Assembly (NCBI GenBank): GCA_002943765.1 | Contig: PQWQ01000018.1 | Location: 457,501-521,500 of the forward strand | Direction: 5' to 3' | Length of the DNA: 64,000 nucleotides | Source: Psoroptes ovis | Lineage: Eukaryota > Arthropoda > Arachnida > Sarcoptiformes > Psoroptidae | Shown: positions 25,328 through 36,942 of the stretch, in pieces | Layout: each line of letters starts with the position of its first letter | How positions within the stretch are numbered: position 1 is the stretch's first letter | The notes under the pieces: generated by a model | What the model was told of the DNA's origin: nothing | The model's input: the letters and a program-made list of their open reading frames with translations, nothing else | The model's database searches: none | Made by a program: the position numbers and the translations under genes

Positions 25328-25753
25328 ATGGGTTTATTGGATTTACTCGTTGAATTAATTATCATGATTTCAATAGTGTTCGGCATGTTTTACTACATGT
25401 GTTGTGGTGGACGATCCAAATTATTCAATATCGGTCCTCGGGATGTATTCACTTCAAGTTATTATTATAATCCTTATCAACGTCGTCGTCATCGCCGACA
25501 ATCATCACTTTTTGACTCAATAATATCGTTAGGTTCATTATCAGCTTCAAGCAAATCATCATTATCGACAATTAAATCATTCAAATCGAAACGTATTAAA
25601 AAATCGCGTAAACATCGTAGATCACATAGTCATAGACATCATCGATCATGTAGATCGATGAATGAAAAATCGATCCATACGAAACCAATCATTGATGGCA
25701 AATCAAATCAACAACAAACATTGAAAATTTTGAAAAGTTCAAAATCAATTTGA
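25328..25753 (+). CDS. Basic single-pass membrane protein, unknown
   Basis: 141 residues in one exon, starting MGLLDLLVE. One hydrophobic segment (about residues 5-26, ending in a Cys pair MCCGG that could be acylated) is followed by a strongly basic Ser/Arg/His-rich cytoplasmic tail (QRRRHRRQ, KHRRSHSHRHHRS). I do not recognise a family. The ORF is intact, has an ATG and the stop is followed by AT-rich 3' sequence. It may be an arthropod-specific or lineage-specific protein. Low sequence complexity in the tail lowers confidence. Confidence 0.5.
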   Translation: MGLLDLLVELIIMISIVFGMFYYMCCGGRSKLFNIGPRDVFTSSYYYNPYQRRRHRRQSSLFDSIISLGSLSASSKSSLSTIKSFKSKRIKKSRKHRRSHSHRHHRSCRSMNEKSIHTKPIIDGKSNQQQTLKILKSSKSI

Positions 25754-26248
25754 AAAAAAGGTTTAATAATAATTGAAATTATAATTACAAATCTTGTCAA
25801 AATTTATTAATTTTTTAGCCCAAAAAAAAGACAATCAAAGCTATTAGAATTATTATCTCTGATTAATTTCAATCATAAATTTACAATCCAAAAAAAAAAA
25901 AAAAAAAAAAATCATGATCGAAATGATTGAATATTTTATGTCAATGAATCTCAGTGTCTAAATTCGGTTACTTAACCTCAGAGATTTCCTATGGTTGAAG
26001 AAAAAATTTTTATCACGTCATTTTTTGAAATTTGTTTTTGTTGATAATGATTTGACAGATTTGGATTGTAGTTGATTATCGATTCATAATTATAGATTAA
26101 TGAAAAGAAAGGAAAAAATATACAAATATTTATTGTGATTGTGAGATAGATTCGATATATATTTTTGAATTTGACAAATGTATTTCTTTTTTTTGATGAA
26201 GATCAATAATAATGTTGATAATAAGTTTTTTTTTATAAATATGATTAT
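25754..26248. other. Convergent spacer, 141-aa protein and UBE2R
   Basis: 495 bp between converging genes. It contains a run of 22 A at 25890-25911 and otherwise AT-rich sequence. No gene is seen. Confidence 0.5.
25890..25911. repeat. Poly(A) tract
   Basis: Homopolymer of 22 A in the spacer 3' of the 141-residue ORF. There is no identifiable element upstream of it and no target duplication was recognised, so it is treated as a simple repeat. Confidence 0.85.
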
Positions 26249-27284
26249 TTATGATTCACCATTACCACTATCATCATCATCTTTTTCTTCATCATCACAA
26301 TATTGTTCATCATCAATATCGTCACCATAATCATCATCATCATAATCTTCATCAACATAATAATCACCTAAATCCAAATCTAAATCTCTATTATTTTTAT
26401 GTTTAATACAATATTCTTCCAATGTTGTAGGCACAATTACATTGTCTTTTTCAGCCTCTAATTTTGTTGCTGCAACTTGTTTTCTGGCATGAGATATCAA
26501 ATGGTTATTGAGTCAGTAATTGATGAATAATTGATTCAAATTTAACTTACTTTATTATGTTTTCATATTCTTTTTCTCTACCTTTGGAATCTTTCCATTT
26601 ACGATACATAACGGATGCATCAACATTTGCTGGTGATGATGTATTTGGTTCATTCAATAATGATATTACACTCAACAATATTGTTCTAAAGTAATTGATT
26701 GGTGGTTGATTAGATGCAAAAAAAATAATTGAATATTTGAAATTTTTACCTGACATTCTGTGTTGGATTCCATCGTTCACATGGCAATTCACCACTTTGA
26801 GGGTCTTCGACCGGTGGATGTAATATTGAAATACAGAGATCACCATTCTTGAAAATTAGGATGATAATTAGATCAATGAGGCGATTAACAATTCAAAACT
26901 TACTTCATAAACATTTGGATGCCAAACTTTAGTCAAAAATTTTAATGATGGTGGATTATATGGATAATCTGGAGGAAATACTACCCTTGCCTAAGGTTAA
27001 TTGATGAATAAAGTTATATAAGAGATAAAACCAATGATAATAAAACTTACTTTGAAGTAGCCACCTTGATAAAGTGTATCAGGAGGACCGAATATGGCTA
27101 CTTCCCATTCGAATAAATTATCTTCATTCAACAATTTGACCCTGAAACCTTCGACCGGTTCTTCTTGTAAACTTTTGAATTCTTGTGCTAATGTGCGTAA
27201 AGCGCTTACATTTGCTATCGCTGATTGTTTTTGATGTTGACTAGTCGATGATGATGATGATGAAGTAGATGTTAAAATGGACAT
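26249..27284 (-). CDS. UBE2R2: CDC34/UBE2R-type ubiquitin-conjugating enzyme E2
   Basis: E2 that works with SCF cullin-RING ligases to build Lys48 ubiquitin chains. Five exons join in phase: 27284-27051, 26990-26904, 26847-26750, 26685-26551 and 26483-26249, giving 262 residues. The UBC fold runs from about residue 25 to 190. The active-site Cys is in NGDLCISILHPP (about residue 112). The acidic-loop insertion that marks CDC34/UBE2R (VEDPQSGELPCERWNPTQ) directly follows. The C-terminal tail is highly acidic (Asp/Glu/Tyr runs), as in CDC34, where it docks on the cullin basic canyon. The Ser/Thr-rich N-terminus is longer than in vertebrates. CDC34 and UBE2R2 cannot be told apart here. Confidence 0.93.
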
Positions 27285-28516
27285 TTTTTTTCGGTTGAAA
27301 ATTGTGAATATGATTGTTAATTTTAATTCAGATTCTTCACAGTGTTTATAATTTTTGACACAAAGTAATTATGAATAAAAGTGAGAAAGTATCTGAGGAA
27401 AAGAAAAATAAGAAAAAAGAAAAAGATGAAATACGTCAAACATTAATGAAAATCATATTTATTTTTGTTTTTTTTTCAACTACTATTTCGACATTGAAAT
27501 TGTGTTTGTTTTTTGCTTATTCGTGTTACGATTAATCATTGAAAATTATTATAATTAAGACAAAAACAAATTTTTTGGCAAAACAAAATGTCATCTGATA
27601 GTAGAATAACATTTATATTTGTGAAGCCTTACATTTACCTCGAATATTCGTAACAATAACAATTTATCGGGCAAATCAAATAATTATAAAAAATATTCAA
27701 TGGTCATTAACCATTTAATACCCATTTAAAATGCGTATAAATTAGCCAAAAAAAAGATGTCATAGAAATTAAGCTAATGTTAAGGCTGATTTTATGATAA
27801 TAAAACGACTATGCAAAACGACCTAAAACTAAACTCGATATCACTACATTACTAATAGAAACAACATGAATCACTGACTTTGAATGATTATCAGCTTATT
27901 ACTGTTTCATCATCAGCAACAAAATAAACGTATACTTACCGTTATTTTCACGATTGGTTATCTGAATGATTAAAATTGAATGATGACGAGAAAATTAAAA
28001 AACAAAACTAAATGTTTGAAGGAAAAATCATCAAAAAGGAGTTCATGAACATCTCTTTACATCAGAAACTTGTAATCATTTAATATCTTTTTTTTCTATT
28101 TTTCAATTTTAGCTTTCTACTTAAATATAAATATTGCGTTTTAAACTATTTCTTCTTGGTTAATGTCTGTAATTATCATTACCAATATGTGTTCGAGGTT
28201 TTTATCAAAAACAAAACAAAACAAGCGAAATAAAAAAGCCCAACTTTCAGACAAACCTTCAATAATCAAATAGTCACACACACAGGGGATCTATCTTTTA
28301 TTTTCGAGTGCGAGTGCAGCGTAAACAAACCGAATGTTCTTTTTTTTTTTGTTTTGCATTCACGTTCGGATAATTGTTTTTATCCTCAAATCATAGATGA
28401 CGCAATCAAATTTTGAATCTATTTTTTTCAATTTAAATTTTTGTTTTTTTAAAATTTAAATTTAAAAATAATATTTTTAATTTGTTTTCCTCCTTCTTCA
28501 CAAAAACAAAAAAAAA
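27285..28516. other. Spacer upstream of UBE2R, downstream of TMBIM gene
   Basis: 1.2 kb of AT-rich sequence on the 5' side of UBE2R and the 3' side of the TMBIM gene, both on the minus strand. It has a short CA repeat near 28276 and a gagtgcgagtgcagcg stretch near 28306. No coding frame or RNA gene could be supported. Confidence 0.45.
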
Positions 28517-29611
28517 TTATTCACGTGATAGTGAAATTAAACGCAATATTAATAAAAATAGATTAATAATATTGATATAAAGTTGTATAACGGCTAATAT
28601 ATATTCTTCGCTTGATATTTCAAATTCACGACCACCAATTATTGCTTGTGTATCGATTGCTAAATACTTTGATCAATTAAATTGATAGACAAATATTAAT
28701 CAATTGAAATATTCAAAATACAGAATAATCTTAAACACTTACAATCGTAAATACAGCCACACCGATTGATGCATATATGATTTGTATTGTACGACTTTGA
28801 ATGAACATCATTGCGATGCCGGCGAAAAAAAATATCATTAAAATTATGAACATAATCCATGTCCATTTTGTAAAATCAAACTATTGTTTGAATGAAGAGA
28901 GGAAAAAATTGAATATTGAATTCGTCGGAAATTTTCAAGCACACAAACCGATGTACTGGCACTGAACACTGAAACCAATAAACAAATGATGAATGTTAAT
29001 CCGGCAGCAAATAATATACTATCTAAATCATATTGTAGACAAACACATCCTAATAGAATGCTCATGAAAAATGTCTGCAATGAAGATAGAAAGATAATAT
29101 ATCATTAGAAAAGCGAATATTGAATTATAAGTAAATAAATCATTACGTACAAAGATCATGAGTAAAACATAATTATTCGGAACCGTACGACGACATGATT
29201 CACAGCAAATCAATATGAAATAGACGACAAGATAACCGATTCTATGAGAATAAATCCATTAATCATTCAAGAATTCAACAATTTCAAATAAACTTACAAT
29301 GATCCAATATAAATTAGACCACCATTTGAGCCAATAAAATATTGATTGATAACTTTACTGATAAAATTATTGAGAAAATTCGATTAATTTTCCATCAATT
29401 CAATTCTTCAAGTATTAACTTACTTATAACGTATTAATATAATGACCAATGTTGTAAATGCAAATTGTAATGCTAAAATACCATATACTTTACGTATAAA
29501 TGAATTACGTATTTCAATATTATTAAATGAATGATTAAATTGATTGTAGCCACATTCTAAATCTTGTGTAGATAATGATGTCGTACCATGATTATTTTTA
29601 TGGCCAACCAT
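28517..29611 (-). CDS. TMBIM/lifeguard (BAX inhibitor-1 family) membrane protein
   Basis: Multi-pass membrane protein of the TMBIM superfamily, linked in other animals to Ca2+ leak from ER or Golgi and to protection from cell death. Six exons join in phase: 29611-29424, 29357-29298, 29241-29151, 29074-28949, 28880-28743 and 28666-28517, giving 250 residues. Family marks are FIRKVYGILALQ at the first membrane segment, FDFTKWTW, and YLAIDTQAIIGG before the last segments. SSEEYILAVIQLYINIINLFL, which ends the fold, is also typical. About seven hydrophobic segments are seen. A likely 5' UTR intron lies at 29693-29636. The lifeguard branch (GRINA/FAIM2/TMBIM4) is favoured over BI-1 itself. The gene is head-to-head with the photolyase. 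Confidence 0.9.
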
Positions 29612-29926
29612 AATTGAAGAGTAACAGTCTTTTTCCTGAGTAAAATAAAGAATAAAGAATCAAATTTCAATCAAAATTATCAGAATAACTTACCCTAATG
29701 ATTCAAATTGAACCTACTTAAATAATATTCGATGGATGAAATAATTTTTCGAAATTCAAATTCAATCAAGTGTTTACTTGTTCATTTCAACGATAGATGC
29801 CATTATTTCGCATGTATTATTTTCATCAATGCTCGAATGATTGGGCAGTAGCAAATCATTTTCTTTTGTTCAAAATTACATCATAACATTTTCAGATTCT
29901 CCATCTTTTAATTATCATTAATTTTA
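29612..29926. promoter_or_regulatory. Shared promoter region, TMBIM and photolyase
   Basis: 315 bp between divergent starts. On the minus strand a donor gtaagtt (from 29693) and a pyrimidine-rich acceptor ending at 29636 define a short 5' UTR intron of the TMBIM gene. The remaining about 230 bp must hold both promoters. No recognisable core motif was found. Confidence 0.5.
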
Positions 29927-31294
29927 ATGAAAAAAATGGCATCATTAGTATTGTTACAACGTGATTTACGTTTACGTGATAATCCAGCATTGTTTCATGC
30001 TGCACGACGACAAAAACCAGTAATTGTTTGTTATGTAATGGAAAAACGTATTGGTTCGGCATCGAAATGGTGGCTATGTGAAAGTTTACAAAAATTTCGT
30101 AAACAACTTCAAGAACATGGAATCCCGTTGTTACATTTGTCGAATCCATCCAAGCTAAATGAAATGATAGCGTATTTAAATAAAAATCTTGATGATAATA
30201 TTGATCGTATATTTTCCAATGGCTTAGATTTTGAAGTATCAGATGATGAAAATTTTGCCAAACTTCATGAACAGCACATGTCTCATCTTATATTTGATCC
30301 TGCAGATATGGATAGACAATTCAAAGTGTTTACACCATATTGGAAATATGTATGTGCAAATTGTGTTCCTATTAAACCGCTGTCCACACCTTCATGGACT
30401 GATCATAATCGATTGGATGTTAAATTTGATGAATATTCAGAATTGCCTAAAGTGAAAAATGATGATCGATGGGATAAAATGGGGACATATTGGAACATTG
30501 GTGAAGTGGCTGCTCAAGAACGTTATCGTTTTTTTGTTGATAAAATTCTATCCAAATATGCAGAATCACGTGATTATTTCAATATGGATGGTTCATCAAA
30601 ATTATCGCCTCATCTACGTTTCGGTGAAATTAGTGTACGACAAATTTATGATGAATTATCGATGAAAAAATCTAATGACCGGTACTGTGCTGAACTTGGA
30701 TGGCGTGAATTTGCATATCATATTAATCGTAATTATCCAGATATATCTACTATACCAATAAATACCAAATATAAGGATTTTTGGCCAGAATACAACGAAG
30801 AACATTTGAATGCATGGAAAACTGGCCATACTGGTTTTCCAGTGATTGATGCTGGAATGCGTTGTTTATGGGAAACCGGCTGGTTACATAATCGTTTACG
30901 TATGTTAGTTGGATCATTTTTAGTGAAAAATCTATTAATACCTTGGCAAATTGGTGAACAATGGTTTTACGACAATTTGATCGATTCCGATCCTGCTGTT
31001 AATCCATTTAGTTGGCAATGGGTTGCTGGTTGCGGTACCGATAGTGTACCTTATTTTCGTATATTCAATCCAATATTACAAGGCGATAAATTTGATCCAG
31101 ATGGTATTTTTGTAAAACAATGGGTGCCAGAATTAGCCAAAGTTGGTACAGTGAAAAAAAATTTTCATGAAAGTGTTATCAACAACACAATGAATATGCG
31201 TCCAAAGAATTATCCAAAGCCGATCATCGATTTTAAAGCTAGCCGTGAACGTACATTATCAATATTCAAATCTATTAATTCAGCATTGAATTGA
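29927..31294 (+). CDS. phr: Class I CPD-type DNA photolyase, intronless, bacterial-like
   Basis: Light-driven FAD enzyme that repairs UV pyrimidine dimers. 455 residues in one exon, the usual length of bacterial class I photolyases. The N-terminal alpha/beta domain opens with LLQRDLRLRDNPAL. The FAD domain shows KLSPHLRFGEIS, LGWREFAYHI, TGFPVIDAGMRCLW, TGWLHNRLRM, SFLVKNLLIPW and WVAGCGTDSVPYFRIFNP (about 365-382). QGDKFDPDG and YPKPIIDFKASRERTL follow near the end. These are the strings of proteobacterial, especially alphaproteobacterial-style, photolyases. Animals usually carry class II CPD photolyases plus 6-4 photolyases or cryptochromes, so transfer from a bacterium is a fair inference. 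Codon use is as AT-rich as the neighbours, so any transfer would be old. It converges on ARMC7, 44 bp away. Confidence 0.93.
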   Translation: MKKMASLVLLQRDLRLRDNPALFHAARRQKPVIVCYVMEKRIGSASKWWLCESLQKFRKQLQEHGIPLLHLSNPSKLNEMIAYLNKNLDDNIDRIFSNGLDFEVSDDENFAKLHEQHMSHLIFDPADMDRQFKVFTPYWKYVCANCVPIKPLSTPSWTDHNRLDVKFDEYSELPKVKNDDRWDKMGTYWNIGEVAAQERYRFFVDKILSKYAESRDYFNMDGSSKLSPHLRFGEISVRQIYDELSMKKSNDRYCAELGWREFAYHINRNYPDISTIPINTKYKDFWPEYNEEHLNAWKTGHTGFPVIDAGMRCLWETGWLHNRLRMLVGSFLVKNLLIPWQIGEQWFYDNLIDSDPAVNPFSWQWVAGCGTDSVPYFRIFNPILQGDKFDPDGIFVKQWVPELAKVGTVKKNFHESVINNTMNMRPKNYPKPIIDFKASRERTLSIFKSINSALN

Positions 31295-31337
31295 AGAAAC
31301 CTCGTACTTCCAAATGATTAATTTTTCTTTTGAAAAA

Positions 31338-31946
31338 TCACTTCAGGTGTTCAATTAACAAATGACAATAATTTTTCACTCTTTTATCATTATTTTCATG
31401 ATAAATTTTCTCTAAATTGCTTTTAAATCTAATTCGATTATCTGTAATGAGAGTGTAATAATGAATTATATATTGATCTCTTATTATAATGAAAGAATTC
31501 TCAATAAAAAAAAATTTACTTATTTGAATATTCATTTGAATAATCAGAATATTTAATAATAATAATCCGTTTATTTTAAAATCAATATGTTGTTTATATT
31601 GAATAATAGTGAGAATTTTATCAAACAAATCTTGATCATCGGCGAATATATCGATCAATTTTGAATTCCACGAAATATTACATAATCCTTTCAATGCTAT
31701 CAACTGGATAAATTCATCACCAATCGATTCATGTAGAAATGTTTGTAAAAATAATGAATGAATCGATAATGTTTGTAAATGTTGCAAATTTTCTGGATTA
31801 TAGGCAAAATTTGCTAAATTTGCCAGCGTTTGACGACGATCATCTAAAATTTTGGATGATTTAAATTCTTCCATTAATTTTTCTAAATATTCATATCGTT
31901 CTTGATTGAAAAATTTTGGTTCGCGGAATTTGGGATGCCTTTTCAT
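31338..31946 (-). CDS. ARMC7: Armadillo repeat-containing protein 7 homologue
   Basis: Small armadillo-repeat protein; the vertebrate relative has been tied to spliceosome components. Read as one exon it has 202 residues, close to the usual length. The key match is RRQTLANLANFAYNPEN (about 38-54), the ARMC7 signature, then ALKGLCNISWN and the final helix RVKNYCHLLIEHL. A possible 78-nt intron (donor gtaaat at 31519, acceptor ctcattacag ending 31442) would remove an unusual aromatic-rich stretch, FFFIENSFIIIRDQ, without changing frame. The ORF is open either way. The last bases are only 44 bp from the photolyase stop, so the 3' UTRs probably overlap. Confidence 0.82.
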   Translation of the reverse strand: MKRHPKFREPKFFNQERYEYLEKLMEEFKSSKILDDRRQTLANLANFAYNPENLQHLQTLSIHSLFLQTFLHESIGDEFIQLIALKGLCNISWNSKLIDIFADDQDLFDKILTIIQYKQHIDFKINGLLLLNILIIQMNIQISKFFFIENSFIIIRDQYIIHYYTLITDNRIRFKSNLEKIYHENNDKRVKNYCHLLIEHLK

Positions 31947-33394
31947 TTTTTTTTCGAATTTTTCAAATTTTACGGGACATAATTCTTAGGAACTCTTCAA
32001 ATAAAAAAGCACTAATCACAAATTCAATGATGTTCAATTTATGGTAGTGGTCATTATGTCAATGGCTTGTGGCAGTAGTAGTAGCATCAAAACATTCGAT
32101 TTTAGCCAAAGAAAAGCAATAATCAGTAAAATAAACAAAAAAATTTAACAACACAAATCGATGCCACTACTTTTATGATAAAAAATTTTGAATTCAGTAA
32201 AATTAGATTATAGAATTGCAGGTCACTCACAATTTGATACCTGTGTACATTCATGTGAATAATTCTATGCTGCTATCATATGCCGAATCGGTGACGAATC
32301 GGTAGTAGTAGCGGTATTATTGATGTTTCGATTGTTTTTGTTTATCTCTGGTTTTTTTCGTGTATTTTTTTGGTGTGTCTATTGAACGATAACACAAATG
32401 AATGAATGAATACAAAATTGAAACCAAATATTTAATTTGTTTTTTATAATAATTTCATTGATATTTTTTTTAATATATTTCAATAATTCCGTATGTAATT
32501 TTTTGAAAAATAATAATTTATCTCTTGTTGTTGTTGTTGTTATTGTCGTCGTGTTAAGTACAATGAGTTTATTTGGTGTTTTTTTCATTTTATTTGATTT
32601 CGTTTTGAATCAAATCACGACAACATTTTTATTTCAAATTTGATTTAATTCAACTATTGAGCATTTTTTTCCTTTGTTCAATCTCCAATAAGTTCTTCGA
32701 TTAAAAATTTTTATAAAATGAAATGAAATAAATTGAAATCACAAGGTAAGTTAATGATGATTATAATATTAACAAATTACAATTGTGAAAGATGATTCAT
32801 ACATACCGTGTGAATTATAAAATAATTGATGAAATTATTTTTCTTTTGGTGAATAAGGTGTAATGCAGATGTGTGCTCAGTGTTGTTTTTTATTGTTTTG
32901 AAAAGTTTTTCATTTTTATTTCCCATCTTTTCTGAATATTTCTTAAATTCTCGGTCCACGTATATTGGCCAGAATTTGTCTTAAATTCGCATGTAATAAA
33001 TTTCAATCATTGATAATTTTCCCGTGAATCAAAATTATGCAATATTCTATTTTTTTAAAACACATAAATTCTTGTCATAATTTAATCATTGTTATGAAAA
33101 ATGTATTCATTTTGAATATTTAAATTGGATTACTTGTAACTAAGCAAAGTCAATTTCAATTTATATGAAAAATTTTTATTTGTCTTTTTCATTTTTCGAT
33201 TCAAAATCAAAATCATTTTTTTTTCAAAAATATTATAAAACATGAATTCCTTTATCATAATTTCATTATCATAAATATTAAAAAAATGAAATGATTCCAT
33301 GAATCCATGAATTTAGGAATTCTTATCAATATGATAATATGATTATAATCAAATGCTACACCAATTTTAGATCAACCTTGAATCATGAACCATG

Positions 33395-33414
33395 TATTAT
33401 TATTATTATTATTA
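33395..33414. repeat. (ATT)n microsatellite
   Basis: Short perfect ATT repeat in intergenic DNA. Confidence 0.8.
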
Positions 33415-33768
33415 ATATCGTCAAATTCTCCAACATTGATATTCTATATGCCAAATTATATATTTTTTTTATCAAAAGTCAAATATACTGATTTCGTAAC
33501 ACTCTCTGAATATGATTGAAATTGTCATAAGTAAATTATCAATATGATTGCTATGTATGTATGTGATTTGAATCTTTATTTTTGAAATTTCATTTTTTAA
33601 AAAAAATCGAGAATTTCAAATATTCAAAATGAAATGGAAAAAAAATTCTCGAGAATCATAATTTTTCAATCTTTCCTATTCATCATAAAAGTCTTCAGAT
33701 TTTTTCTCCGTCAATAGTATCAAGGAAAATTCTCAAGAAATTTGATTTCTTATGTATTCATGCAGTGA

Positions 33769-33785
33769 TGGTGGTGGTGGTGGTG
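33769..33785. repeat. (GTG)n microsatellite
   Basis: About five to six GTG repeats in otherwise AT-rich intergenic DNA. Confidence 0.8.
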
Positions 33786-33854
33786 TTATGATATGGTGAG
33801 TTGAAAATAGAAAATTTTAAAGTAAAGAAGAAATCATTTCAAGTGAAACGAATC

Positions 33855-33904
33855 ATTGATTGATTGATGAATCAATCGATTGATTGATTGATTAATTAAT
33901 TGAT
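33855..33904. repeat. GATT/AATC tetranucleotide tract
   Basis: Runs of gatt interrupted by aatcaatc, so it also has short inverted symmetry. It ends in attaattaatt. Confidence 0.75.
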
Positions 33905-36900
33905 TTGTATGAATTACGCAAGATGTTTGCAGAAACGTCCTTTGTTTCTTTGTTTATTTTCTCATATTGTAATCTCGTCTGTAGCGATTAACAATTGATT
34001 CATTATTATTCTATGGGTACGAAAAAAATTCAGACTAAAAAATTGCAAAATCACTTTATTTGGACCCCTGCAATTTTGTCATTTCGTTTTGTCTGAACAA
34101 TGAATTCAATTTATTTTGATTCTATTCATTCAATCATCAGTCTGGAAAGAGTACAAACATAGAAAAAAAATTTCAAATGACCCCCACCATCACCATCACC
34201 ACAAAAGATAAATCCGTCAAAGACATCATTATCATTCAAATCACAAAATCTTTTGATGATAATGTTTCTGCTTCTCACAAGTTTAAATTGATTTGATTAT
34301 TCCAAATTATCATATAAATAATAATCAAATCTTTGAATTTATCATAATCATTGTTAACTGAGAAAAATTTAAATTATTTCCAGTCTAATATTCAATTATT
34401 CACGATAAAAAAAAACATATTTCTCTCAATCAAATTGTCAAAATCAAATCATTTCGCAAGAATTTAAATTCAATTTTCCTTAATTCTCATTAAAGAATTT
34501 ATCATCATAATTTTATCAGCCAAAATCAATCAAATTCAATTGATAATTTTCAATTTAAACTTTCAAAAAATTCCATAGAATTTTTCAATCAATCAATCGC
34601 CAAAAAATGACAAGTATTCCAGTGAATTTTCCTCAATTTTTCTTTGTTGAATAAATTAATTTTCATTCATTATAATTTTACATATTCGCAATTACATTGA
34701 ATTCACCTGTAATTTCAATTTTCATTCATTTATTTATTTACTTTACTTTTGCTTTATTTACTTTCAATTATTATCCTTTCGAACAAAAAAGCAAAAGAAA
34801 TTTTCTCTGTAAAATGTTTGTTTTTGCAAATCAAATGGCAATTTATAATTCACAATTCACAGCTCTTGAATTGAAAATTTTAATTTCAAAATTCGTTGTT
34901 ATTATTTATCATCATTTTTGATTGTTTTGTTTAACAAACTAATGATGATTTCAAATGGAATATTGTTGATGATGTTGTTGTTTTTGTTATTATTATTATC
35001 ATCAACAATTTTCCATGTAAATAAAATGTTTTGCAATTCTTTTCTCTTTTTTTCCCAAATAATAATCAACAAACTTTGAAATTAACAATAATAATGATAA
35101 TAATAACATTATTGAAAAATTCTGTGGAAATGTTTTGAAATATTTTGACGAATTTGTATTTGTTTCGCATATTTTTTGACATTTTCGAATATTTTTATCC
35201 GCGGTATTGCTATAACAATTGATTTTGCTTCGGACGTCCATGAATTTCAGCTCTAATTAGTATTGGTTCCGACGACTAGATTTTTTGAATCATTGAACAT
35301 TATGTAATAAGAATTTTCATTTTAGCCATTTTTCGGTTTCGTAATAAGATTTTTGCGTGGAAGATATTTTCTGGTTCCATTATCTGTATTTGTTCATTCA
35401 TCTACTTCCGTTTTTTTTCGGTCTTAAAATAATCATTTTCCATATGAAAAACTTTCGAAATTCAAATTTCAAAATACCATTTTATTAATTATTAATTAAT
35501 TCATCTTTTGTTTTTTTGTTTTGGAAGAAAATTGAATGAAAATGAAATTCAAATTCAAAATGTCAATGTATTCAATGAAATGTGCCTCAGTTTTTTCTAC
35601 TGTTGAAGAAAATTTTGAAATTGAAATCAAATTAATCGATTTTACATATTAAATGTAAGCTTCTTATCTGTATATTTTTGGGTAATTTTTGTTTACCAGC
35701 CAACACACACACACACTCACGCATATCTGTTTATTTTTATCTATGCATTTTGCATACATGATATTCAAAAATACGCCAACGATTTTTTCGTTTATTCATA
35801 AAGAAATTGATTGATTTAATTCATTAATTTCCGAATATTTTCAGGTTTTTTTACTCCCATTTCATTTCAGCCGAATAGCATTTTTCCCCCTTTGATCACC
35901 TTTAATATTTGCAAATGTAAGTGCTGTTATGAATTATTTATTCATTTATTTATTCAAAAAACCATGATTCTTATTGATTTTTGCCCAATTTTTTTTTCAA
36001 TTTATTATTCAAATATTTACAGATTTATGAAATGAATCGATTATGAAATGAAATGATCCGGAATAATCATTGATATTATTTGATTTAAATCAAATGAAGC
36101 ATTTTATTGTGTAAATAATCGAAAAATTATTACAAATCACGACAATATTGGTGTATGCATATAGCGAAGCATGAAATAATATAAACAAATCAATGAATGA
36201 ATTAATAAAACGAATGAATTTCAAAAATAAATAAATAAATAAACACAAATCAACAAACGGAAATGAATATATGATATTTTGTTCAATATTATATTTATTT
36301 CTATATTTTTCAAATCATTCATTCATTGATTGATTGAATCAATTAATTCAATTGAAAATGAAAACGTCAACAATTACATCATCATAATCATCAGCTATAA
36401 TAGCAGCAGCAGCAGTCTAAAATAATGAAATGAATTGAAAAATGACAAATAAATTCATGAAAATTTAATATCCAAAATTCAAAATAGAATAAAACAAAGA
36501 ATTTCAATTCATTTATCTTTTCCCGAATGTATTTTATAATAATATAATCAATAATATGAATTATTTATCGAAAAATATGAAGAAAATGAAATTTTAATTA
36601 TAATTATTCGTATATTATCACCATTATTAATAATTAATTCATCGATCAATTATTTAAATCCACAGCAATCGATCGACTGGTTTAAATTCTTCAATTCTGT
36701 CAATGTTTTTTCATTTTCATTTTCATTTTATGAAATGTTTGATGTTTGTTTAATTTAGTCAACAAACGACAACAAAAGAAATCGATTGTTCAAAAATATC
36801 ATTGAATTTTTCATTTTTTGATCAACTTGTATTCAATTAATAATCAATTGAAAGCATTCGTACAAAATTTGAAATAGTGAAATTGAATTTCTACAAATCA

Positions 36901-36942
36901 TTGACATCATCGTCATCATTGTCATCATTATCATCAATCATC

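Larger units (their letters stand above)
31947..36942. other. Long spacer between ARMC7 and PTPN9
   Basis: 5.0 kb between divergent genes with no supportable coding exon. It contains simple repeats: (ATT)n at 33395-33414, (GTG)n at 33769-33785 and a GATT/AATC tetranucleotide tract at 33855-33904. There is also a perfect 10-bp-arm inverted repeat at 33607-33652. Short open frames here are AT-driven and have no recognisable domains. It probably holds PTPN9 5' UTR exons and regulatory DNA. Confidence 0.45.
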
